NCBI RefSeq assembly: GCF_018100805.1
Contig: NZ_JAGJEA010000001.1
Coordinates: 310,001-374,000 of the forward strand
Reading direction: 5' to 3'
DNA from: Aquimarina sp. MMG016
Lineage (GTDB): Bacteria > Bacteroidota > Bacteroidia > Flavobacteriales > Flavobacteriaceae
DNA length: 64,000 nucleotides
Shown here: piece by piece, positions 16,760 to 25,938 of the stretch
Layout of the letters: each line of letters begins with the position of its first letter
Position numbering within the stretch: the first letter of the stretch is position 1
The notes under the pieces: generated by a model
What the model was told of the DNA's origin: nothing
Seen by the model: only the letters and a program-made list of their open reading frames with translations
Database searches by the model: none
Translations under genes and position numbers: made by a program

Positions 16760-19060
16760 TCAAGTCATCATAGCAAATTCACGTTCTCTTTTTTCTTTTT
16801 CTTGCGCGTCAATTACCGCTACTGCTGCCATATTGATCATTTCTTCTACGCTTGCACCTAATTGTAATATATGAACTGGTTTTGCCATTCCCATCATAAT
16901 AGGACCAATAGATTCTGTTTTATTAAGTTCACTTAACAACTTATAATTACTATTGGCAGAATCCAGATTAGGAAAAACTAGGGTATTCACTTTTTGTCCA
17001 TTAAGCTTAGAAAACGGGAATTTATCTTTTCTCATTTTTCTATTTAAAGCAAAATTCATCTGTAATTCACCATCTACGAGTAGATTTGGATAATAACGAT
17101 GTAAATATGCTACAGCATCGGTAACCTTAGTAGCACCGGGGTGTTTAGAAGATCCAAAATTAGAATATGAGACCATTGCCATTACAGGTTTAATACCAAA
17201 CATTTCTACCGTTCTGGCACTCATTTGAGCGATTTTTGCCAATTCTTTTGAAGAAGGATCTATATTAATCGAAGTATCACTTATAAATAAAGGGCCTCGA
17301 TCTGTCATCATCACGTTCATGGTAGCTATGCGCGTTGCTCCTTTAGCCAACCCAATAAGGTCCAGCATAGGTTTAACAACGGTTGGATAACTCCTAGAAT
17401 ATCCTGAAAGCAAAGCATCAGCATCACCTTCATTAATCATCATCGCCGCAAAATAATTACGTTCTCTTAATAAACGCTGAGCATCATATAAAGTAATTCC
17501 TTTTCGCTTATTAGCTTCCCAATATTTCTTCGCATAATGGTTTTTTCTCTCTAGTTCTTCATCTGCTTTTGGGTCAATGATTTCAATATCTGTAGCATCA
17601 AAATCAATTTCCTTCATCAATTCTAATATGACATCTTTTCTTCCTAATAGGATTGGAAAAGCAATTCCTTCTTCTTTTACCGTTTGGGCTGCCTTTAAGA
17701 CATCCAGATGATCTCCTTCTGCAAAAACAACTCGTTTAGGGTTAGTTCTGGCTCTATCCAAAAGCAATCTGACCAACTTATTATCATTACCCATTCTCTC
17801 CAGCAATTCATCTTCATATTTCTCCCAATCCGTAATTGGTTCAGTTGCCAGACCACTTTCTATTGCGGCTTTAGCTACGGCCGGAGGTACTTTGGCAATT
17901 AATCTTGGGTCAAATGGTTTAGGTATAATATAATCTCTTCCAAAATTCAATCTGGTTTCTCCATAGGCTATATTTACTTGCTCAGGAACAGGTTCTTTGG
18001 CTAATTCAGCCAAAGCTTTAACAGCCGCCATCTTCATAGCTTCGTTAATTCCTGTAGCTCTAACATCCATGGCTCCTCTAAAAATAAAAGGAAAACCTAA
18101 TACATTATTCACTTGATTAGGATGATCGCTACGCCCTGTTGCCATAATCACATCTTTTCTAGCTTTTATAGCAAGATCATATTTTATTTCAGGATCGGGA
18201 TTGGCCATCGCAAAAACAATTGGATTATCTGCCATGGAAATTAACATTTCCGGAGTAACCAAATTAGCCATAGATAATCCAATAAACACATCAGCATCTT
18301 TCATTGCATCTTCTAATTCATGCAAATCTCTATCAGTTGCGAATTCTGCTTTTTCTTTAGTAAGGTTTTCACGATCTTTTCTGATAACACCTTTACTATC
18401 CGTCATTACTATATTTTCAGCTTTTGCTCCAAAAGCTTTATATAATCGTGTGCAAGATACAGCAGCTGCTCCTGCCCCACTCACTACAATTTTCACTTTT
18501 TCAATATCTTTCTCAGCTAGTTCCAAAGCATTTAATAATGCTGCTGCAGAAATAATAGCAGTACCGTGCTGATCATCATGCATCACAGGAATATCAAGCT
18601 CTTCTTTTAAGCGTCTTTCTATTTCGAATGCTTCAGGAGCTTTGATATCTTCCAGATTAATTCCACCAAAAGTTGGTGCTATATTTTTAACTGTTTCTAT
18701 AAAAGCATCAACATCTTTGGTGTCTACTTCAATATCAAAAACATCTATATCAGCAAAAATTTTGAAAAGCAAACCTTTACCTTCCATTACCGGTTTTGAA
18801 GCTTCAGGACCAATATCACCTAATCCTAAAACTGCAGTACCATTGGATATTACCGCGACCAGATTTCCTTTTGCCGTATATCGATATACATTAGAGGTGT
18901 CTTTTTCAATTTCTAAACAAGGTTCTGCCACTCCAGGAGAATATGCTAACGCCAAATCTCTTTGGGTAGCGTATTTTTTTGTGGGAACAACTTTGATTTT
19001 ACCAGGGGTAGGCTTTGCGTGATATACTAAAGCTTCTCTTCTTTTACTTTCAATACTCAT
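16760..19060 (-). CDS. maeB: NADP-dependent malic enzyme with phosphotransacetylase-like domain
   Basis: A 766-residue MaeB-type enzyme that decarboxylates malate to pyruvate and makes NADPH. The malic enzyme part (about 1-430) contains YSPGVAEPCLEIEKD, the acidic metal site HDDQHGTAI, the nucleotide-binding VSGAGAAAVSC and MANPDPEI. The C-terminal third (about 430-766) is the phosphate acetyltransferase-like domain (LLSGYSRSYPTVVKPML and following), usually regulatory and without transferase activity. Length and order are those of E. coli MaeB. It stands as a single gene with its own promoter. Confidence 0.95.
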   Translation of the reverse strand: MSIESKRREALVYHAKPTPGKIKVVPTKKYATQRDLALAYSPGVAEPCLEIEKDTSNVYRYTAKGNLVAVISNGTAVLGLGDIGPEASKPVMEGKGLLFKIFADIDVFDIEVDTKDVDAFIETVKNIAPTFGGINLEDIKAPEAFEIERRLKEELDIPVMHDDQHGTAIISAAALLNALELAEKDIEKVKIVVSGAGAAAVSCTRLYKAFGAKAENIVMTDSKGVIRKDRENLTKEKAEFATDRDLHELEDAMKDADVFIGLSMANLVTPEMLISMADNPIVFAMANPDPEIKYDLAIKARKDVIMATGRSDHPNQVNNVLGFPFIFRGAMDVRATGINEAMKMAAVKALAELAKEPVPEQVNIAYGETRLNFGRDYIIPKPFDPRLIAKVPPAVAKAAIESGLATEPITDWEKYEDELLERMGNDNKLVRLLLDRARTNPKRVVFAEGDHLDVLKAAQTVKEEGIAFPILLGRKDVILELMKEIDFDATDIEIIDPKADEELERKNHYAKKYWEANKRKGITLYDAQRLLRERNYFAAMMINEGDADALLSGYSRSYPTVVKPMLDLIGLAKGATRIATMNVMMTDRGPLFISDTSINIDPSSKELAKIAQMSARTVEMFGIKPVMAMVSYSNFGSSKHPGATKVTDAVAYLHRYYPNLLVDGELQMNFALNRKMRKDKFPFSKLNGQKVNTLVFPNLDSANSNYKLLSELNKTESIGPIMMGMAKPVHILQLGASVEEMINMAAVAVIDAQEKEKREREFAMMT

Positions 19061-19102
19061 ACTAAATCAAGATATAATGTGCGAATACTATCTATACCTA
19101 TA

Positions 19103-19110
19103 CAAAGGTA
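19103..19110 (-). promoter_or_regulatory. maeB promoter -7 box
   Basis: TACCTTTG on the minus strand fits TAnnTTTG, about 43 bases before the maeB ATG, with a TTT about 20 bases upstream of it as a weak -33. Confidence 0.5.
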
Positions 19111-19214
19111 CATGTCTACCTGAGATGCGGAAATTTATATGGTGTTATCTTTCAAAAAATCAGGAATAGTAAAAAGAAGTTGTCTTTTTAACTAATGTGT
19201 TACAAATTCAATAA

Positions 19215-21152
19215 TTATTTGTTGATTTTTTTGAATATTTCATCAGGATCAATCAATTTATCAAGCTTAGCCTTCAATTCATCATTTAAAAAAGTTAACC
19301 CCAACTGATACGAAGCATTCATCCATCCAAAACCACTGGGCGTGATATAATCAAACTCAGTTCCTACATTACCATACTCTGCATATACCTTATGAGTACA
19401 TTGAACCACATCATATTTTTCAGGAATGGTACCATTGTAATTCACAGCATTTTTGGTAATCATCCACAACCACCTATAAATAAGTTCACGAGCTTCTACT
19501 TCATATCCTGTGGCAACTAATCCTCTCCAAATCAACATTTGATGAGGCGCCCAACCGTTTGGGTAATCCCACTGTCTTTGAGGAGCATCAGGATTGATAT
19601 TATTAGTGATATCTGAAGTTCCGGATACACCTCCTTTCTCAACTAAACTTAAGAATAACTGTTTAACCATTCTGGAAGCCTGATCATCAGAACAAAGACC
19701 AGCCCAAAGAGGGTAGTAATTTGTTGCTGATTCTATTTTTTGTTGTTTCTGAGTGACAAAATTATAGTCATAATATGCTCCTATGGTGTCGTCCCACATC
19801 AGCTTATTCATTAAATTTTTTCTTTTTTCCGCTTTTAGCAACCAATTTTCAGCAGTAAATAGTTTACCATTATAATCAAAACTATTAGCAAATGCATTTT
19901 TGATTAAAAAAGCAATATCAACTTCATATTTATACAATAGACTATTTAATCCAACAGTATTTAGATCAACACATATATCATCTAGTCGATTAGAAGTATC
20001 ATGACCGCTTTCGCGCATCGATCGATCGTGAGTGAAATATAAATCCAACTCTTTGTCCTTTAGCTCACCCGAATCATATTTTCTCGTAAATCCCTCAAGT
20101 GTTAATTTATGTTTTTCAGCATATTTCTTTAGTACAAAATCAAAATGTCCTTCTTCGGTTTCAGGAGGTATCCCTATTCCTTCTCCATAAAAACGATTTA
20201 GACCAGTATTGGTCAAACGAACTCCTTTTTGCATCCAAACCGTTTCATATTCTTTTATTACCATCTTTAGGTTATCAGAAAGCCATTCTTTAGAAACATT
20301 TTCATTATTTAGGTATATTTCTTTAAGTAGAGAACTAAAAAATGGTGGTTGAGTACGTGTTAGATAATAACTTCTGTTGGCATTTAGAATCTTACCATAA
20401 TGTTTGATTTGATATGCAAAGTTATCCGCCATTGACATAGCTAAATCTGCTCTATCATCAATCAGTAAACCAATTGATTCAAAATAACTATCCCAACCAT
20501 ACATTTCATTAAACCTTCCTCCTGGAACTACAAATGGTTTACCCTTATAGTAATTATCATTGCTTTCACTTGCTAAATTTAGGATTCCTGGTTTACTATT
20601 AAGCGTTTTTACATAATCTGGTGTGATTTCTTCCGGAAGAACAACTATTTCGAGCTTTGAAATTTCTTTCTCTAAAGATTTAAAATATGCAATCGCTTCT
20701 TTATCATTAGATGGTATATATAACCGTAAAGTATCAGTGTCAGATTTTGTATCTGAAAGCACTCTATCTAACCCTTCTTTATCAATAGATCTTGTTAAAT
20801 TATCCCAAAAACGAGTTTTTATTAATCTCGAAATTCGATCTGAAGGTGCTTCGGATATTTTTTCTATCGAAATAGTATCTCCTTCTTCTGCAATTGCTAA
20901 TTCCTGAAGCAGGTTTGACAAATGATAAGTTCCGTCTACACTATGAACTTTTCCATTAACATCAATAAACTGAAACTTTTTAGGACCTTTATCTTCTATG
21001 GTGATCTTTTTATCACCATCAGTATCTTCCTGACTGATTAGGTCATTCAACATAGATACATGATTTGGTCTTTGCTCTTCTTGTTTTTCTTTACAACTGA
21101 CGAAAACCATAAAAACAGTAATTACAGAAATATATCTAAATGCAAGAATCAT
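19215..21152 (-). CDS. Lipoprotein alpha,alpha-trehalase (GH37)
   Basis: A 645-residue glycosidase that hydrolyses trehalose to two glucoses. Residues 1-20 are a lipoprotein signal (lipobox ending VSC, Cys20). The GH37 signatures are present: PGGRFNEMYGWDSYFE and QWDYPNGWAPHQ, plus RESGHDTSNR around the catalytic acid Asp. Between the lipid anchor and the catalytic domain is a calcium-loop-like DTDGDKKITIED (residues 43-54), unusual for trehalase, followed by a helical region to about residue 180. It lies 15 bases downstream of a sodium-solute symporter gene, suggesting periplasmic or surface cleavage of trehalose with import of the glucose. Confidence 0.93.
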   Translation of the reverse strand: MILAFRYISVITVFMVFVSCKEKQEEQRPNHVSMLNDLISQEDTDGDKKITIEDKGPKKFQFIDVNGKVHSVDGTYHLSNLLQELAIAEEGDTISIEKISEAPSDRISRLIKTRFWDNLTRSIDKEGLDRVLSDTKSDTDTLRLYIPSNDKEAIAYFKSLEKEISKLEIVVLPEEITPDYVKTLNSKPGILNLASESNDNYYKGKPFVVPGGRFNEMYGWDSYFESIGLLIDDRADLAMSMADNFAYQIKHYGKILNANRSYYLTRTQPPFFSSLLKEIYLNNENVSKEWLSDNLKMVIKEYETVWMQKGVRLTNTGLNRFYGEGIGIPPETEEGHFDFVLKKYAEKHKLTLEGFTRKYDSGELKDKELDLYFTHDRSMRESGHDTSNRLDDICVDLNTVGLNSLLYKYEVDIAFLIKNAFANSFDYNGKLFTAENWLLKAEKRKNLMNKLMWDDTIGAYYDYNFVTQKQQKIESATNYYPLWAGLCSDDQASRMVKQLFLSLVEKGGVSGTSDITNNINPDAPQRQWDYPNGWAPHQMLIWRGLVATGYEVEARELIYRWLWMITKNAVNYNGTIPEKYDVVQCTHKVYAEYGNVGTEFDYITPSGFGWMNASYQLGLTFLNDELKAKLDKLIDPDEIFKKINK

Positions 21153-21167
21153 AGTTTATGAATTATA

Positions 21168-22886
21168 TTACCAAAAGAACCCTACGACAATAGTAGTAAC
21201 AATTAAAAGAATTAAAGACAAAGTTCTGTAATTCTTATACCAAGGCAATACAGCAAGCTCCTTTGATTCTTCTGCAAACATTTCTTTTTTATAAGTATAT
21301 TCTTTGATTTGTTGTTCAGACTGTCGTTTAGTAGCTAAACTCACTAGTACATGCAGTGTTACGCAAATAACAAATAACCAGGTAGCCTTAGCCAAAAAAT
21401 GCAGCTCATTTACTTCAGGAACCCAATCAAAAGTTTGAGAAAGAATCATTAAAATGGCAAGAGAAAAACCAGTTAATAAGCTCACAATTGACCCTGTTCC
21501 ATTTGCACGTTTCCAGAATAATCCAAGGATAAAAGTAGAGACCGCAGGAGGACAAGTATAGGCAATAACTAATTGTAGGTATGTCCATAGCGAATCACTA
21601 ACACTTTCGATAAATGGCACCCAAGAAATTGCTAGAACTACTAAAATAACAGTAGTGATCTGTCCAACTCTTACCAGTTGTTTACTAGTTAGATCTGGTC
21701 TCATTTGTTTTACAAAATCCATGGTTACCAAAGTAGATGCCGAATTAAATGTAGCTGAAACAGAGGACATCATTGCCGCCATTAAACCAGCAACTACTAA
21801 TCCCAATACTCCGACAGGTAATAATTGAAACAATAACACCGGGTAAGTAAGATTAGGGCAATCCGCAAGATTATTACAAACTTCCCCATTAGTTAATACA
21901 TAATTAAGTTCAGAAATATCTAAGGTACTAAAAAGTAGTAATGCCAAAACACCTGGAACCACCATAATAAAAATAACAGGCAATTTTAGTAACCCTGCAA
22001 AAAGTGCTCCCCACCTACCATGGTTTAAATCTTTGGCCCCCAGAACACGTTGTACCATAAACTGATTATTTGCCCAGAAGTAAAACCCTAATAAAGGAAC
22101 ACCAGTTAATAACCCCCACCAAGGCATGAATTCATCATTATCTGGTCTTACTAAACTAAATACCTCATCAGAATTAGCGGGAATAAATTTTCCTTCAGCT
22201 GCTCGATCCCCAAAATTAACCTCACCTGCAGATAACATTGTATCAAGCTTAGCCATCATTCCTGACCATCCTCCTCCTAATTGATCAAAAGCAAAATAGG
22301 TCAATAAACACGATCCCAGAATTAATAAAATTGCTTGTATTACTTCTGTTTGGATCACAGAATTTAATCCTCCCGGTATTGTATATGCTGCTGCTGCAAC
22401 TGCAAGAATAATCAATATTAAAGTTGAATCTAATGAAGGAAATAAAAGTGTTAAAACAATTTTACCTACATATAACCCTGCAGCCGTATCAACTAAAATA
22501 TTTCCAACAACTGTAATAAAGGAAAAATAGTACCTAGATCTGCTATCATATCGTCTTTCTAAAAATTCTGGCATGGTATATACCCCCGACCTTAAATAAA
22601 AAGGAAGGAAAAATATGGCAAAGAATATTAAAACTACAACAGCAAACCATTCATAATTATAGACATTAATATTGGTTTGATACGCGTCTGAAGCTAATCC
22701 AACAAGCGTAGAACTAGAGATATTTGCAGAAAATAATGCTATCCCCACAATTGGCCAGGTCATTGTTCGACCTCCTAAAAAATAATCTTCAGAGCTACCG
22801 CGTTTTGATTTAGATATTCCATAAATAATAATTCCGATTAAATAAACTACAATGACAGTTATGTCGATATAAGATAATCCATTCAT
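21168..22886 (-). CDS. Sodium:solute symporter (SSS family), probable sugar carrier
   Basis: A 572-residue membrane protein with about 14 helices. SSS features include the N-terminal SKSKRGSSEDYFLGGRTMTWPIVG, SANISSSTLVGLASDAY in helix 2, RYDSRSRYYFSF, and AAMMSSVSATFNSASTLVTMDF in helix 9, the sodium-site region. The resemblance is to the sodium/glucose branch; with the trehalase next to it, glucose or a related sugar is the probable substrate (inference). It is the first gene of this two-gene unit; about 200 bases of AT-rich sequence upstream hold no other gene. Confidence 0.9.
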   Translation of the reverse strand: MNGLSYIDITVIVVYLIGIIIYGISKSKRGSSEDYFLGGRTMTWPIVGIALFSANISSSTLVGLASDAYQTNINVYNYEWFAVVVLIFFAIFFLPFYLRSGVYTMPEFLERRYDSRSRYYFSFITVVGNILVDTAAGLYVGKIVLTLLFPSLDSTLILIILAVAAAAYTIPGGLNSVIQTEVIQAILLILGSCLLTYFAFDQLGGGWSGMMAKLDTMLSAGEVNFGDRAAEGKFIPANSDEVFSLVRPDNDEFMPWWGLLTGVPLLGFYFWANNQFMVQRVLGAKDLNHGRWGALFAGLLKLPVIFIMVVPGVLALLLFSTLDISELNYVLTNGEVCNNLADCPNLTYPVLLFQLLPVGVLGLVVAGLMAAMMSSVSATFNSASTLVTMDFVKQMRPDLTSKQLVRVGQITTVILVVLAISWVPFIESVSDSLWTYLQLVIAYTCPPAVSTFILGLFWKRANGTGSIVSLLTGFSLAILMILSQTFDWVPEVNELHFLAKATWLFVICVTLHVLVSLATKRQSEQQIKEYTYKKEMFAEESKELAVLPWYKNYRTLSLILLIVTTIVVGFFW

Positions 22887-23093
22887 GTGTGTGAAGTGTT
22901 TTTATGCTAATCCAATAAATAATTATTTTTTAAAGTAAAGGATTCGGGGGATCAAAAACAAAAACGTTATATTTTTTGTTAAAAAATTTATGGAATATAC
23001 AAGATTAAAGCAGGATGAATGAATTTTAAGTAAACAAAATTGTTAAAACTATCTATGTAAGCGTTTGTATTATGAAATTTTCAATTAAAAAGC

Positions 23094-24023
23094 TTACCCC
23101 TTTTCCAAAAATCGAATATTCCTTGTCAAACCAGAAAACTTTGTTCTTTTTACTGCTGATTTTTGAAAAACTTTGGAAAACACTTCTTGTGTAATCTCTT
23201 CCCAATCCTTTTTGGTCATCTCCAGCAACTCGGGTTTAGGGTTAAAAAGTGGTTCATTATGAGGTTTTGAAAAACGATTCCAGGGACATACATCCTGACA
23301 AACATCACAACCAAACATCCAATCATCAAATTGTCCTTTGTAAGAATTAGGAATCTCTTCTTTGAGTTCAATAGTAAAGTAAGAAATACATTTGCTTCCG
23401 TCCACAACATATGGTTCGACAATAGCTTGAGTAGGACATGCATCTATACAAGCCGTACAGGTACCACAATGATCTGTGACAGGTAAGTCATAATCAAGAT
23501 CAAGATCTACAATTAATTCGGCAATAAAATAGAACGATCCTACTTTTTGGGTAAGTAAGTTACTATTTTTTCCTATCCATCCCAGTCCACTTTTGGCTGC
23601 CCACACTTTATCCAAAACGGGAGCAGAGTCTACAAACGCCCTACCATGTACTTCTCCTATCTCTTCTTGTATGAATTGTAGCAATAATTTGAGCTTATCC
23701 TTTATCACAAAATGATAATCTGTTCCGTAAGCATACTTAGATATTCTAGGGGCTTCGGGATCTTTTTGTGTTTCTGTCGGAAAGTAATTCAACAATAGGG
23801 AAATCACACTTTTTGAACCTTCTACCAATTTGGTTGGATCCAGGCGTTTATCAAAATGATTTTCCATGTACCTCATCTCACCGTGCATCTGCTGCTTGAG
23901 CCATTTTTCCAGACGAGGTGCTTCTTCTTCAAGAAAACCAGCTTTACTGATCCCACAAGACAAAAAACCTAAACGTTTGGCTTCGGTTTTGATAAGTTGC
24001 GTATATTTTTCTTTAGAATTCAA
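23094..24023 (-). CDS. queG: Epoxyqueuosine reductase
   Basis: About 309 residues; catalyses the last step of queuosine biosynthesis in tRNA, reducing epoxyqueuosine with a cobalamin cofactor and two [4Fe-4S] clusters. The cluster motifs are [16 protein letters not shown] and [30 protein letters not shown] and [20 protein letters not shown] are QueG signatures. The frame runs up to a TTG at 24053, but a -7 box (24051-24058) covers that codon, so the start is probably the TTG at 24023 (reading [10 protein letters not shown]). No ATG exists near the N-terminus. It is the only queuosine gene in the window. Confidence 0.93.
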   Translation of the reverse strand: MNSKEKYTQLIKTEAKRLGFLSCGISKAGFLEEEAPRLEKWLKQQMHGEMRYMENHFDKRLDPTKLVEGSKSVISLLLNYFPTETQKDPEAPRISKYAYGTDYHFVIKDKLKLLLQFIQEEIGEVHGRAFVDSAPVLDKVWAAKSGLGWIGKNSNLLTQKVGSFYFIAELIVDLDLDYDLPVTDHCGTCTACIDACPTQAIVEPYVVDGSKCISYFTIELKEEIPNSYKGQFDDWMFGCDVCQDVCPWNRFSKPHNEPLFNPKPELLEMTKKDWEEITQEVFSKVFQKSAVKRTKFSGLTRNIRFLEKG

Positions 24024-24050
24024 AACAAATGGATAGAAGTACTTTTTTTT

Positions 24051-24058
24051 CAAAAGTA
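24051..24058 (-). promoter_or_regulatory. queG promoter -7 box
   Basis: TACTTTTG on the minus strand fits TAnnTTTG. The predicted transcript start lies near 24044, which supports the TTG at 24023 as the start codon of queG. Confidence 0.5.
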
Positions 24059-24093
24059 AACTATCTTCAGATCATATGAAACTTCTATATATT

Positions 24094-24126
24094 GAATCAG
24101 GATACGCTATCAACGTATCCTGATTC
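24094..24126 (-). terminator. Strong hairpin upstream of queG, probable terminator
   Basis: A perfect 13-bp inverted repeat (24094-24106 and 24114-24126, core GAATCAGGATACG) with a 7-base loop. It lies between the small peptide gene and queG, and would end a minus-strand transcript coming from the P450/peptide side; the T-tail is weak (AATATATAG). Confidence 0.6.
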
Positions 24127-24140
24127 TTTGCTGGGGCCAA

Positions 24141-24179
24141 AATATGATTTATAAACAAATCATATTGGTGCACACCAAT
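24141..24179. repeat. Two further adjacent palindromes
   Basis: A 10-bp perfect inverted repeat (24141-24150 and 24157-24166, core AATATGATTT) overlaps by its last three bases a 7-bp palindrome (24164-24170 and 24173-24179, core ATTGGTG). With the hairpin at 24094-24126 this makes three palindromes in 86 bases. Function unknown; possible operator or transcript structure. Confidence 0.45.
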
Positions 24180-24323
24180 TACAAAACAGCATTAGTGGTG
24201 CTTGCGCATCAATATAGCCTATTCCCTCAAGAATGCGCCCCCTTACAAAAGGTTTTGGGATTGTATCGGGTAAACATTTAGTACATTATTTTTACAGCTT
24301 CTGGCGGTACATCTTTAAATCGA

Positions 24324-24440
24324 TTATCTATAAAAAAGGCGTTTTTTTAGGCACCAAATATCGATATCACGCCCTCCCTTGATTGACTTTTGAGCTGATT
24401 TGTCAATTTCTTTTGCTCCTTTTACATTTAAGATTTTCAT
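24324..24440 (-). CDS. Small double-glycine leader peptide, bacteriocin/natural-product precursor-like
   Basis: This short frame encodes 38 residues. Residues 1-23 (MKILNVKGAKEIDKSAQKS, then IKGG) have the form of a Bacteroidota double-glycine leader: a charged amphipathic helix ending in Gly-Gly, the cleavage site for peptidase-containing ABC transporters. The remaining core is 15 residues with one Cys (RDIDIWCLKKRLFYR). Removing one A from the 7-A run at 24342-24348 would extend the frame to a stop at 24278, with a core of 30 residues ending FKDVPPEAVKIMY, so the gene may be frameshifted. A TTGAC (24552-24546 side) and TAAACTTTAG (24531-24522) upstream on the same strand could form a promoter. 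No modification enzyme or transporter gene is adjacent. Confidence 0.5.
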   Translation of the reverse strand: MKILNVKGAKEIDKSAQKSIKGGRDIDIWCLKKRLFYR

Positions 24441-24582
24441 ACTTGATAAGTTTTTAGATTTAAGAGTTTATATTCTTGTTCATTTAAAGACACTCAGGAC
24501 TATATCGTAGAGCTCTTAAAACTAAAGTTTATAAAAGGAAAAGAAGTGTCAAATTTTTGATTTTCAAAAAATTTGTACTTGA

Positions 24583-25914
24583 TTATCGATTGATAAATTT
24601 CAGAAGTGCATTATCAGGTTTTAGTGTAATCAAAGGTTTTATAGCAATTTGATTGATCTCGGTAGTAATTTTATATTTAGAGGCTATATTGCTAATAGCC
24701 AAGATCATCTCATACATTGCAAAATTATTTCCTATACACATTCTTGGACCTGATCCAAAGGGGAAATAATAATCAGCATATTCTTTTTTATCCACATCGG
24801 GAGCAAAACGATCCGGATTATATGCCTCAGGGTCTTTCCAAAGATCTTGATGTCTATGTATTTCGAAAAACGAAATCAGGATCATCGATCCTTTAGAAAA
24901 CTGTACATCATTATATTCATCATCCTCGATAGCCACACGATCAGAAAAGTATGCTGGAGGATATAATCGCATTGCTTCTTCAACACATTGTTTTGTGTAC
25001 TGCAGTTTACTTATTTCTTCTAACAAAGAGCCTTGATCTAGTTCTGGATTTAATGTTTCCTGATATACCTTCTCCTGAATTTCAGGATGTTTCGCTAACA
25101 GTTGCAAGGTAAAAGTAAGCGCATTAGATGTGGTTTCGTGACCTGCTGTGAAAAGGATTAAAATTTCATCAATCAATTGCTCATTATCCATCGCACTCCC
25201 ATCCTCGTATTTTGAGTTAAGCAACATATCCAATAGGTCATCATAATGTATCGAAGAATTTTTGCGCTCCTCTATGATTCCGTTAAGAATTTCTCGTGCT
25301 TCCTGTGTTAGCTGTAAAGTACTTCTCATTTTTCCACTTAAATAAAACCACCATCGCTTATAAGGTTGTCGTATTTCTTTAATCAGAGTTTTTTGAGCGC
25401 TTTCGGTTATATACTGTAGCCTGGAAATTACTTTGTCTTCTCCGGTATAACTAAATAGTGAACGAGCTACTACTTTAAACGCTAAATCATTCATTATTGG
25501 AAAAACATCAATGGTTTGACCTGAAGTAATTTTTTGAAGTTCAAGATCTATTACTTCCTTCATGGTAGTCACCAGCAACTCTAATTTCTTTTTATGAAAT
25601 GCAGGCTGAATCAATCTTCTTTGCCGTAACCACTTTTCACCATTAGCGGTTAGTAATCCTTCTCCAATATAACGTGCAAGGTCTTCTGTTTGCAACTTAG
25701 ACTTATAATATTTTCGATGTTGCTTTTGCAACATATGTTTTGCCAAACCTGCATCACGTGTAAAAATAACGCTATTACTACCAAAGCCTAACTTAACTCT
25801 AAAGCAATCCCCATGTTTTTCAAAATTCTTATGATGAAAAGGCAAAGGATTCTTAAGAATACGCTTAGCATTTTTAAGCACTTTAAAAAAAGAAACTGTT
25901 GGGAGATTATTCAT
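24583..25914 (-). CDS. Cytochrome P450
   Basis: A 443-residue soluble-type P450. The I-helix oxygen-activation motif is AGHETTSNA, the ExxR motif is in EEAMRLYPPAYFSDR, and the heme-binding loop FGSGPRMCIGNNFAM places the thiolate ligand at Cys393. Length and motifs resemble the bacterial CYP families that hydroxylate fatty acids or terpenoids, but the substrate cannot be deduced. It lies 24 bases downstream of ruvB and is probably cotranscribed with it. No ferredoxin or reductase gene lies beside it. Confidence 0.94.
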   Translation of the reverse strand: MNNLPTVSFFKVLKNAKRILKNPLPFHHKNFEKHGDCFRVKLGFGSNSVIFTRDAGLAKHMLQKQHRKYYKSKLQTEDLARYIGEGLLTANGEKWLRQRRLIQPAFHKKKLELLVTTMKEVIDLELQKITSGQTIDVFPIMNDLAFKVVARSLFSYTGEDKVISRLQYITESAQKTLIKEIRQPYKRWWFYLSGKMRSTLQLTQEAREILNGIIEERKNSSIHYDDLLDMLLNSKYEDGSAMDNEQLIDEILILFTAGHETTSNALTFTLQLLAKHPEIQEKVYQETLNPELDQGSLLEEISKLQYTKQCVEEAMRLYPPAYFSDRVAIEDDEYNDVQFSKGSMILISFFEIHRHQDLWKDPEAYNPDRFAPDVDKKEYADYYFPFGSGPRMCIGNNFAMYEMILAISNIASKYKITTEINQIAIKPLITLKPDNALLKFINR

Positions 25915-25938
25915 TATAATAAATAATTTTATTTTTAA

